Assembly: GCA_043797735.1 (NCBI GenBank)
Contig: JAZDPH010000069.1
Location: 1-7,734, forward strand
Reading direction: 5' to 3'
DNA: 7,734 nt
Source of the DNA: BS750m-G77 sp043797735
GTDB lineage: Bacteria > Omnitrophota > Gorgyraeia > Gygaellales > Profunditerraquicolaceae
Under the pieces are notes generated by a model. The model did no database searches. It was not told where the DNA came from and saw nothing but the letters and a program-made list of their open reading frames with translations. Positions within the stretch are counted from its first letter, which is position 1, and the number at the start of each line of letters is the position of its first letter. Shown piece after piece: positions 1-6,659 of this stretch. The translations under genes were made by a program, and so were the position numbers.

Positions 1-375
1 GGCCAGAAGGCTGAAAATACAGCCACAACTATGGCTCAGGCACAGGGTATTCTGGTGGTTAACACCGCAAACGCTGCCACTGACCTTTCAGCCTGGGTCT
101 CCACACAGGCAACGGACTGGACAAACGCAGCTGCGGCAGGAGCGAATCAGTATAAGCTGGAGATGAAATGTTTTGATGCTACCCAGCCAACTCCTGATTT
201 ATCCACCCTCACAACCGTGATTACCTCAGCCGCTACTCCCGGCGAGGATATCAAGGCCGGCCTGGCTGCAACTACTAACCAGTGGGCTTATTGCAAATTC
301 ACTACACCCACTTCAACTACCAGCGGTTCAGAGCAGACGATTACTGTAACCATACTCTCTGCGACTACAGGTTAA
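1..375 (+). CDS. Small Ala/Thr-rich, probably secreted beta-rich protein (3' part only)
   Basis: The frame is open from the first base of the window, so the gene starts upstream and the ATG at 31 is probably internal. The visible 124 residues are rich in Ala, Thr, Ser and Gln and almost free of Arg and Lys, as in exported surface or pilus-like subunits. Two cysteines (visible residues 57 and 98) could form a disulfide. The C-terminus alternates polar and hydrophobic residues (QTITVTILSATTG), which suggests a final beta strand. I do not recognise the family. The neighbours are a secreted Ig-fold protein and a giant outer-membrane protein, so a surface or fimbria-like subunit is a reasonable inference. 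Its base composition (36 G/C in the 60 bases at 61-120) is higher than in the intergenic and small genes downstream. The signal peptide is not in the window, so export is inferred. Confidence 0.7.
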   Translation, partial: GQKAENTATTMAQAQGILVVNTANAATDLSAWVSTQATDWTNAAAAGANQYKLEMKCFDATQPTPDLSTLTTVITSAATPGEDIKAGLAATTNQWAYCKFTTPTSTTSGSEQTITVTILSATTG

Positions 376-378
376 AAG

Positions 379-410
379 ACACCCGGCGCTAATCGGAATT
401 GCGCCGGTGT
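379..410 (+). terminator. Hairpin after the first gene: possible partial terminator or mRNA-stabilising stem
   Basis: Bases 379-389 (ACACCCGGCGC) pair with 401-410 (GCGCCGGTGT) with a single bulged C and an 11-base loop. The stem begins three bases after the stop codon of the first gene. The following bases are TGTGTTCG, only a poor T-tract, so full termination is doubtful. The next gene follows within 100 bp on the same strand with no obvious promoter between. Partial termination, or protection of the upstream message from 3' exonucleases, fits better. Confidence 0.45.
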
Positions 411-456
411 TGTGTTCGTACACAAGGAGGAGGGTGTTGGTTAAAAGACAACTAAA

Positions 457-463
457 AAGGAGG
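457..463 (+). promoter_or_regulatory. Ribosome binding site that places the next start at TTG 472
   Basis: AAGGAGG matches the anti-Shine-Dalgarno well. A GTG at 463-465 overlaps its last base and cannot be served by it. The in-frame TTG at 472-474 lies eight bases downstream and gives a protein that begins directly with a signal-peptide n-region (M-F-K-K-Q). An in-frame stop at 442-444 rules out earlier starts. Confidence 0.75.
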
Positions 464-471
464 TGCAAGAG

Positions 472-963
472 TTGTTTAAAAAACAGGCTATTTTTATTTT
501 CAGTATCTTGTTAAGCGCAAATTTACTCTCAGTGAGTAATTTGTATGCCAAGGAGCTTAGGGTAGCGCCGCCTTCTTATCATTGGAAGGGAGTTGAGCCC
601 GGCAAAAAGACAGTAATGCCTGTTTCTATTATGATTCAGAACTGTTCAGAACAGGCGCGCTCTTACCATTTAAGGGCCAGGGCTCCTGCCGAATTACAAC
701 TTAATGTTGAGAAGGGTTTTGAGCCTATACCTAACACAGAGTGGGTTTTCTTTGAGGAGGTCCTGGTGCAGGTTCGGGCTGGCGGAACTAAGAGCGTAAA
801 AATGTATGTAGTAATTCCTAAAGAGGTAAGGTTTAAAAAGCCGTGGATGTTTTACGTGGAGGTAAAAGAGGAGGTTTCCCGCTACGGATACTTGCGGGGT
901 AAACCAGATATGTTTGCTTTGGCGGGTTATCCGAAGATCTATCTTTTACCTAAAGAGAGGTAA
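472..963 (+). CDS. Secreted single-domain Ig-fold protein (PapD/DUF916-like appearance)
   Basis: The 163-residue protein starts at TTG. It has a clear Sec signal peptide: FKKQ, a hydrophobic core over about residues 6-22, and a probable cleavage after LYA at residue 26, leaving about 137 mature residues. The mature part reads as an all-beta Ig-like domain. An early strand follows a VEPGKK turn, then comes VSIMIQNCSEQARSYHLRA, then a late RAGGTKSVKMYVVIPKE strand-turn pattern, as in PapD-type chaperones and the DUF916 domain of WxL-associated proteins. It is shorter than a two-domain PapD chaperone (about 220 residues), and I see no convincing match to the PapD active-site residues. The assignment therefore rests on fold-like patterns. 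It lies between a small secreted protein and a large outer-membrane barrel, with only two bases between its stop and the inferred next start. A periplasmic chaperone-like or accessory role is inferred. A lone cysteine occurs in the NCSE segment. Confidence 0.75.
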   Translation: MFKKQAIFIFSILLSANLLSVSNLYAKELRVAPPSYHWKGVEPGKKTVMPVSIMIQNCSEQARSYHLRARAPAELQLNVEKGFEPIPNTEWVFFEEVLVQVRAGGTKSVKMYVVIPKEVRFKKPWMFYVEVKEEVSRYGYLRGKPDMFALAGYPKIYLLPKER

Positions 964-968
964 CGATT
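957..968 (+). promoter_or_regulatory. Ribosome binding site and inferred ATT start of the giant outer-membrane protein
   Basis: GAGG (957-960), inside AGAGAGG, is followed after five bases by ATT at 966-968. The frame from there reads I-K-R-I-I-L-P-R, a normal signal-peptide n-region. The frame is closed upstream by TAA at 951-953 and contains no ATG, GTG or TTG before 981. The TTG at 981 would leave 20 bases after GAGG with no better site. The ATT sits two bases behind the upstream stop, the usual geometry for translational coupling. Confidence 0.55.
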
Positions 969-3900
969 AAAAGAATTATTTTGCCTAGGCTAATTTTAAT
1001 AATCGCCGCGGTATTCGCCCTAATGCCCATAAGGCCGGCGTCTGCCTCAAACGACACCTTTTCCATTACTGTTACAGTGCCTCTGGATACTACCGTTGAA
1101 GTTATTGTTCCGGGAGACAAAGAACATTGTTCTCAGAGGCCCACTATTACGGGAAAGACAAGCGTTCCTCAACAGAAAGTTAAAATTAAGGGCAAGAGCC
1201 AAGGAAGCGAAATCATCGTAGCCGAGACTACTTCTGATATCAAGGGAGACTTTGTCGTACAGGTTAACCCGGAAACGCCTCTAGACTTGGGAGAGAACCT
1301 TATAGTGCCTATTGCCGGAAGCCCCGGGATAGGAAAGACGCCTATTGTCAGCGCAAGCCTTTCCCCAAGCGAGGAACCCGAAATTACCTCGCTTGAAGAT
1401 GGAGAGAAGATAAAAGACAAGCGGCCCACTATTAGCGGATTAGGCAAGGCAGGAGAAACCGTAACGCTTTATACTAAAGACCCGGATGGCATAATTGTCC
1501 AGATGGGCCAGGGAACAGTTAATGCCGACGGAACATTCTCGGTAACTCCTTCCCGTGATTTTACTGTAGGCGTGCATCAGATTTATTTGGTGGTAGGCGG
1601 GGTCGCTTCTCCGTTGTTCAGCATTAGTTTTGTAGACCCTTACGGTATAGTTTATGATTCCGAGACTAACCTGCCTGTTGAAGGTGCAGTGGTTACTATT
1701 TGGTATCAGCATCCTGTGGATGGATGGAGACAGGCAATTTCCGGAACAGACATTGGGGCAGGTGAAAGTAATCCTCAAACCACAGGAGCCAATGGCCAGT
1801 ATCAATTTACGGTTGTTTACCCACCAAATACAAATCTGCGCTTGGATGTAACTGCAAGCGGATATAGTTTCCCTACTACCAAATCCCTCGCCAGTTTTCC
1901 CACCCGCACCTTTGACAATGAAGATGGTGCGAAAGGAGAAGAGTTTCCCTTTACCGGGGTTGTATTAAACATTGACTTACCGCTGGATTTCTCAGGTTCA
2001 GGATTACTTAAGGTAAGTAAAGACGCCAACAAACGCCAGGTTAGTGCAGGCGATATCGTTACCTATACAGTTACTATAAATAATGAAGGCGCAGGCGAAG
2101 TCGCAGCCGTTTATTTAAAAGATCAACTTGCTGCTGGTTTAAAATATTTAGAAGGGAAAGTCCTGTTAGATGGCCTACCTATTGCAGAGCCTACCGGCGC
2201 CGGGACCAAGACATTTAATATCGGCACGGTTCCTGCCGGCAGTTCCAAGACGCTCAGGTATCAGGTTGTCGTCGGCTCGGGCGTTACCTTCGGCAATTAT
2301 GAAAATAGAGCCTGGTGCGCATTGTTCAATGAAAGGCAAATATCCAATTCTGCTACTGAAACCGTAAAGGTTGTGCCGGACTCATTATTTGACCTGGGCA
2401 CGGCTATCGGGAAGGTATTCAATGATATTAATGAAAACGGCATCCAGGACAACGGCGAAGAGACGATTCCTTACGCGCGTATCGCTGTTGAAGACGGCAC
2501 AGTTATTACCGCCGATAAAGACGGCAAATGGCACCTGCCGGAACTCATGCCGGGAAGGCACTTATTCAGGATAGACGAGTCAACCCTGCCTGAAGGCGCG
2601 TATTTGACCACCAAAAAGGTTGTTGTGGTAGATGTCACCAATGGCATTTTAAGTAAAGTAAATTTTGGCATCAAGATGCCTTCGGATAAATTAAAGGAAT
2701 TAAAAGAGGCCGAAGGATTAGGCCTGCAAATCATCCAGGAAAAATCTCCCCCTCGGATGAGGCTTAATGTGGGCTTATATCCGGAAAAGTTAAAGATAGA
2801 GGGCAATACCTTAGCGGATAAGCCGGCCTTTAGGATATTTACCAATTACCATCTCTTTATTAAAAAATGGAAGTTAGAGATTTTTGAAAATGATACAAAG
2901 AGGTTGTTTAAGAAATTTGAAGGCGAGGGCCTTGATTATGAAAATACCCTGATTTGGGATGGCCTTTCAGAGAATGGCAAATTAGTCGAGGCCGGGAAGG
3001 TTTATTACTATATCTTGACTGTCTGGGATAACAAGGGCAAGTCCGATATAACGGCAGCAAGGGTGTTTAATGTGGAAGAGATAAAGAAGGGCGAGGGATT
3101 TAAAAAATCCGTTGAGGCAATAGAGGATAAAGAAAAGGAATTTAAAGATTGGAATGAACTCCAGAGGCAGTTAAATAGCCTTGATAAGCAGGCAATTGTC
3201 GCCAGGGGAGAGACGATAAGGATTAAGGCGCAGGGGCAAAAAGAAAAGATCAAATTGAGGTTAAACTTAGATAACAAGATGTCGCTTCCTTTTTCTCCCG
3301 AAGAAATCGATACCGAAATTATTCTGCCTAAAGGCATACATAAGCTTGAGATTGCGCAGGAAACTACTGAAGGCAAACAAAAGCCTATCTACGAGAGGCA
3401 GATTAAGGTGGGCGATGATTATCTTTTCTTTGTTGCCTTAGGCGACGTAAAAGCAGGCTATACATTTAACAAGGGCAATATTGAGCCGGTTCAGCAGGAC
3501 GATAAATTTAAAGAAGGCCTTTGGGCCGAAGGCAAGGCCGCCTATTATTTAAAAGGCAAGATAAAAGGAAAATACCTGATTACCTCCAGCCTTGATACGG
3601 ATAGGCAGAGAGAGGAACTCTTCAGGGTTATTGACCCCAAGAAATATTATCCGGTTTATGGCGATGCCTCAAATATAAATTTTGAAGCGGCCGATACGCA
3701 AGGCTACCTTTATTGCTTGATTGAATGGGACAAGTCAAAAGTAATCTGGGGCAATTATTCCACCGGATTTAATGAGGCCGAATATGCCAGATTTAATCGT
3801 GCTGTATACGGCGGCAAAGTCTATTATGAATCTGTCTGTACTACTAAATTTAGCCAGCCAAAGACCAAGTTGGTATTATTTAATGCCGAACTTAAACAGC

Positions 3901-6236
3901 GCGCTTCTCATAATGAGTTTGTGGGGACCGGCGGGTCGCTATATTACCTAAAACATAGAGATATAATTGAAGGGTCGGATACAGCGAAGATAGAGGTGCG
4001 GGATAAGATTACCGGTTTGGTCTTGGCAACTTTAAATCAGCAAAGCGGAGTTGACTACCATCTGGATTATTCACAAGGTAGAATCCTCTTCTGGAGGCCT
4101 GTTTCCAGTATTGCGGAATCCAGCTCCATAATATCTACCTATCTACTCAATGGTAATCCTATTTATGTGGTGGTTGATTATGAATACGAGACAAAGGATA
4201 AATATTATGAAGGGACTTATGGAGCAAGGGTAACTCAGTCTATGACCGATTATCTGCAGATTGGCGCGACCTATGCCAAAGAAACAAAAACAAACCAAGA
4301 CTACATACTGAAAGGCATAGATACCACATTACACATTACTAAAGACACTTTTATTAAGGCAGAATATGCCGAAAGCAAATCTGAACAGGTAGGCAACTTT
4401 ATATCTTCTGATGGAGGCCTGTCTTTTACCCAGATTACTACGGCTGCGAATGAATCTGGCAAGGCTTATGGTTTAAAGGGGCAAATAAAACTTTTGGATA
4501 AACTTTATCTGGATTATTATTATGGTTACATGGGAAAAGGCTTTTCCAATTCCGATTCTATTTCTCAACAAGGAACAGAGAAATATGGTTTTGGCGCAAA
4601 TTGGGATATAAACAGTAATACTGTCTTTAGCCTAAGGCACGATATACAGAAGCTTCTTGACTCAGGAAATGCTCAGACCCAAGTACAGATAGGCGCTCAG
4701 GAAACAAGTGTTACTTCCGCCCAGATAAGCCACACCAGAGGAAAACTTACTCTTATCGGTGAATACCGTCGTCAAGAAGTTAATGCCCCATTGGCTGGTA
4801 TCCAGGCCCAGACCAACCAGGATACCGATATAATCGGGGCTAGAGCTAATTATAAGGTAAGTGAAAAATTAGAAACATTTTTAGGGCACCAGGAGACAGT
4901 AAGAGGCGATAAAAATAGACAGACGACAGTGGGGATGATATACAAGATAGTGAAATGGCTAAAAATAAATTTGCTTGAGACCTTTAGTGCAAAAGGAACG
5001 GCTACTACTTTTGGCGCGCACGCGCAGTCCTCCAATGGCAAGACCGAAGCTTTTATTGATAGAACCTATGAATCTAATCTTGATTGGTCAAGCGGCACCG
5101 CAACCTCTTTAGGCATAAAATCGCAGCTTGATGAAAAAACGGATTTATTCGGCACTTACACCATAAGCGATACTTCTTTAGAAGGAAGGAAACAAGTAAC
5201 TTCTTTTGGCGGAGCGCAGAAATTAAGCGACAAGATGAAGCTGTCGGCGAACAGGGATTTTACCGCCGTTAACGATTATTCTATTATAAGCAATGTTTTA
5301 GGTTTATCCGGCGATATCAATGATAGGTTATCCGCCAATATCATGTTTGAAAAAGGAGAGGTTAATAATCTCGATGGTTCTCAAGTAACTCGGTATGCAG
5401 GCTCATCCGGCCTGACATATTTAGAAAAGGATAAATTCAAGGCCTCGGGCAAGCTGGAATTGCGTTATGATAAAGGCAATGAAGATAAACAACAGTATCT
5501 CTTTTACAGCGCTATTGAATATATCGTAAACAAGATAGTGACGCTATTTACTAATATCAATTGCTCGAGGACGCGCAACACCACTTCCAATACCACTGAA
5601 GCTAAGTTTAACGAGATTACTTTAGGGGCAGCGCTGCGTCCGATTGAATGGGACAGGTTAAACCTGATTACCAAATACACATACTTTGAAAACAAACAAC
5701 CTCAAGGCCAAGACAGCTTCACCAATATTACAGATGAGAAAGCATCGGTATTTGCATTAGAAGGTATCTATGATTTTACTGATAAATTTCAGCTTGTAGA
5801 AAAGATAGCCTTTAAATGGGGCGGGGAGAGGGCGCTGGGATTTGATTATACTAAATCTTCAACCTGGCTTTGGATAAATAGGCTAAATTATAAATTTGAT
5901 GAATATTGGGGGCTCTCCAGTGAATACCGGATTTTAAATCAGCGCCAAGCCGATGACAGAAAGCAAGGCTTTCTCCTGGAAGTAACTAGAAATATCGGAG
6001 ATTTTGTCCAGATAGGAGTGGGTTATAATTTCACCAGATTTTCCGATGATTTAGTGCATGGCAATAACTACTCTGCCTACGGCCCATATTTTAGGGTTAC
6101 GGCTAAATTCTATGACCGTACCCCCGAAGAAGTGGCGCGTATTAACAAAAAGAGAGCAGAACAAAGAAAAGAATTGGAACTTAGAAAGCAAGCTAAAGAA
6201 AGGCTCCGCTTACAATCAGAAATCAAAATTGAATAA
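966..6236 (+). CDS. Giant multidomain outer-membrane beta-barrel protein with Ig-like, DUF11, SdrD-B and FlgD-like domains
   Basis: 1,756 residues if read from ATT 966, or 1,751 from TTG 981; numbering here is from 966. Order: signal peptide 1-27 (cleavage after ASA); two bacterial Ig-like repeats, about 45-130 and 138-223, sharing the pattern RPTI(T/S)G..G and G.F.V; a carboxypeptidase-regulatory/CNA-B-like domain, about 225-330; a DUF11 domain, 347-470; an SdrD-B-like domain, 481-568, with an acidic Ca-binding-type loop DINENGIQDNGEE at 487-499; a FlgD-Ig-like domain, 622-704, with WDG at 664-666; a charged helical linker, about 705-750; then, from about 818 to 1717, a barrel of long amphipathic strands with short K/D/N-rich turns, closing with a final strand near 1706-1716. 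A charged K/R/E helix (1718-1756) follows the barrel. The barrel entry holds YYPVYGDAS (from 894) and GTGGSLYYLKHRDI (987-1000). No plug, TonB box or OmpA domain was seen. A surface anchor or export pore is plausible, but the substrate is unknown. Confidence 0.85.
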   Translation: MKRIILPRLILIIAAVFALMPIRPASASNDTFSITVTVPLDTTVEVIVPGDKEHCSQRPTITGKTSVPQQKVKIKGKSQGSEIIVAETTSDIKGDFVVQVNPETPLDLGENLIVPIAGSPGIGKTPIVSASLSPSEEPEITSLEDGEKIKDKRPTISGLGKAGETVTLYTKDPDGIIVQMGQGTVNADGTFSVTPSRDFTVGVHQIYLVVGGVASPLFSISFVDPYGIVYDSETNLPVEGAVVTIWYQHPVDGWRQAISGTDIGAGESNPQTTGANGQYQFTVVYPPNTNLRLDVTASGYSFPTTKSLASFPTRTFDNEDGAKGEEFPFTGVVLNIDLPLDFSGSGLLKVSKDANKRQVSAGDIVTYTVTINNEGAGEVAAVYLKDQLAAGLKYLEGKVLLDGLPIAEPTGAGTKTFNIGTVPAGSSKTLRYQVVVGSGVTFGNYENRAWCALFNERQISNSATETVKVVPDSLFDLGTAIGKVFNDINENGIQDNGEETIPYARIAVEDGTVITADKDGKWHLPELMPGRHLFRIDESTLPEGAYLTTKKVVVVDVTNGILSKVNFGIKMPSDKLKELKEAEGLGLQIIQEKSPPRMRLNVGLYPEKLKIEGNTLADKPAFRIFTNYHLFIKKWKLEIFENDTKRLFKKFEGEGLDYENTLIWDGLSENGKLVEAGKVYYYILTVWDNKGKSDITAARVFNVEEIKKGEGFKKSVEAIEDKEKEFKDWNELQRQLNSLDKQAIVARGETIRIKAQGQKEKIKLRLNLDNKMSLPFSPEEIDTEIILPKGIHKLEIAQETTEGKQKPIYERQIKVGDDYLFFVALGDVKAGYTFNKGNIEPVQQDDKFKEGLWAEGKAAYYLKGKIKGKYLITSSLDTDRQREELFRVIDPKKYYPVYGDASNINFEAADTQGYLYCLIEWDKSKVIWGNYSTGFNEAEYARFNRAVYGGKVYYESVCTTKFSQPKTKLVLFNAELKQRASHNEFVGTGGSLYYLKHRDIIEGSDTAKIEVRDKITGLVLATLNQQSGVDYHLDYSQGRILFWRPVSSIAESSSIISTYLLNGNPIYVVVDYEYETKDKYYEGTYGARVTQSMTDYLQIGATYAKETKTNQDYILKGIDTTLHITKDTFIKAEYAESKSEQVGNFISSDGGLSFTQITTAANESGKAYGLKGQIKLLDKLYLDYYYGYMGKGFSNSDSISQQGTEKYGFGANWDINSNTVFSLRHDIQKLLDSGNAQTQVQIGAQETSVTSAQISHTRGKLTLIGEYRRQEVNAPLAGIQAQTNQDTDIIGARANYKVSEKLETFLGHQETVRGDKNRQTTVGMIYKIVKWLKINLLETFSAKGTATTFGAHAQSSNGKTEAFIDRTYESNLDWSSGTATSLGIKSQLDEKTDLFGTYTISDTSLEGRKQVTSFGGAQKLSDKMKLSANRDFTAVNDYSIISNVLGLSGDINDRLSANIMFEKGEVNNLDGSQVTRYAGSSGLTYLEKDKFKASGKLELRYDKGNEDKQQYLFYSAIEYIVNKIVTLFTNINCSRTRNTTSNTTEAKFNEITLGAALRPIEWDRLNLITKYTYFENKQPQGQDSFTNITDEKASVFALEGIYDFTDKFQLVEKIAFKWGGERALGFDYTKSSTWLWINRLNYKFDEYWGLSSEYRILNQRQADDRKQGFLLEVTRNIGDFVQIGVGYNFTRFSDDLVHGNNYSAYGPYFRVTAKFYDRTPEEVARINKKRAEQRKELELRKQAKERLRLQSEIKIE

Positions 6237-6302
6237 AATATAAAATATGGAAATATGGATGAAGCAAATAAGAGAGCCCTTTAAGGGCAAAAATAGTAAT
6301 TG

Positions 6303-6336
6303 ATCTTACGGATTACGCCATGGAGTAGATTTTTTT
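6303..6336 (+). terminator. Weak terminator-like stem with T-tract after the barrel gene
   Basis: ATCTTAC (6303-6309) can pair with GTAGAT (6325-6330) with one bulged T. Six T residues follow at once (6331-6336). The stem is short and AT-rich with a 15-base loop, so it is much weaker than a normal intrinsic terminator. It is listed because it is the only stem-plus-T-tract between the two gene groups. Confidence 0.25.
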
Positions 6337-6357
6337 CTATGCAAAAGGCAAGGCTGA

Positions 6358-6366
6358 TGATATAAT
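6358..6366 (+). promoter_or_regulatory. Extended -10 promoter candidate for the small-protein operon
   Basis: TGATATAAT has a perfect TATAAT at 6361-6366 and the TG of an extended -10 element. No good -35 is present: the bases at 17-bp spacing (6338-6343) are TATGCA, three matches of six. Extended -10 promoters can work without one. The predicted transcript start is near 6372-6374, about 97 bases before the ATG at 6470. In AT-rich DNA such a match can occur by chance. Confidence 0.4.
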
Positions 6367-6387
6367 TAAAACTATAAATCCATTGTA

Positions 6388-6448
6388 TCTAGGCCTCGCT
6401 CAGGGAGAGTAAGAGTGAAGGCAAGGGCATGTTGAGTACGCTCTAGGC
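6388..6448 (+). promoter_or_regulatory. Foldable 5' leader upstream of the zinc-ribbon gene
   Basis: Two neighbouring stems can form. In the first, TCGCTC (6396-6401) pairs with GAGTGA (6413-6418), with one G-U pair, and GCC (6393-6395) extends it by pairing with GGC (6420-6422). In the second, AGGGC (6424-6428) pairs with GCTCT (6440-6444). A 7-base direct repeat TCTAGGC occurs at 6388-6394 and 6442-6448. I do not recognise a known riboswitch class. The stems are short and could be fortuitous. Confidence 0.25.
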
Positions 6449-6469
6449 GCTAAATAAGGAGGAATTGGA

Positions 6470-6607
6470 ATGAATAGCTGTATGAGATGCGGAAAGAAAT
6501 TAGCACATAATTATTTGGTAGCAATATTCAGGATTATCAATGAAAAAAGAGAAAGAGTAATAGTATGTTTAAAATGTAAAGAAATTTTAAATAAAAAGGA
6601 AAAATGA
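6470..6607 (+). CDS. 45-residue zinc-ribbon small protein
   Basis: ATG at 6470 is preceded by a near-perfect AAGGAGG (6456-6462) at seven bases, the best-placed ribosome binding site in the window. The 45-residue product has two CxxC knuckles: C4-M-R-C7-G near the N-terminus and C33-L-K-C36 near the C-terminus, 25 residues apart, with a basic, partly hydrophobic middle. This is the pattern of a small treble-clef or zinc-ribbon protein binding one zinc ion. The tail (about 37-45) is Lys-rich. No signal peptide is present, so it is cytoplasmic. The gene is AT-rich (18 G/C in the 60 bases at 6481-6540). It is followed after 52 bp by a second cysteine-cluster gene on the same strand, so they are probably co-transcribed. 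Its partner and target are unknown; nucleic-acid or protein binding is typical of such ribbons. Confidence 0.72.
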   Translation: MNSCMRCGKKLAHNYLVAIFRIINEKRERVIVCLKCKEILNKKEK

Positions 6608-6659
6608 CTCCGGGGTATTTAAGAACGGGTTTTTAGGGCCAATAAAACAGGAGTGAGAG

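Larger units (their letters stand above)
6237..6469 (+). other. Intergenic region between the barrel gene and the small-protein operon
   Basis: AT-rich, with no convincing intact gene on either strand. It holds a short GCCC/GGGC stem (6276-6288) without a T-tract, a weak stem followed by T6 (6303-6336), an extended -10 promoter candidate (6358-6366), and a leader with two possible hairpins (6393-6444). One + strand frame (about 6272-6457) looks protein-like but carries stops at the TAG, TAA and TGA within it. It ends at a TAA overlapping the next Shine-Dalgarno, so it could be a decayed gene. Confidence 0.6.

Noticed and set aside
31..33. ATG at 31 as a true gene start
   Set aside because: No ribosome binding site precedes it, the frame is open to the window edge, and the residues before it have the same composition as those after it.
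463..471. GTG at 463 as start of the Ig-fold gene
   Set aside because: It overlaps the last base of AAGGAGG, so no ribosome could use that site for it. TTG at 472 has ideal spacing and a cleaner signal peptide.
1440..3376. Several reading frames of about 90-125 codons on the - strand inside the giant gene (for example 1440-1805, 2471-2845, 3008-3376)
   Set aside because: They lie opposite a continuous, domain-rich gene, have no ribosome binding sites or recognisable products, and look like shadows.
6276..6288. GCCCTTTAAGGGC palindrome as terminator of the giant gene
   Set aside because: Only four secure base pairs around a five-base loop, and A residues, not T residues, follow on the + strand.
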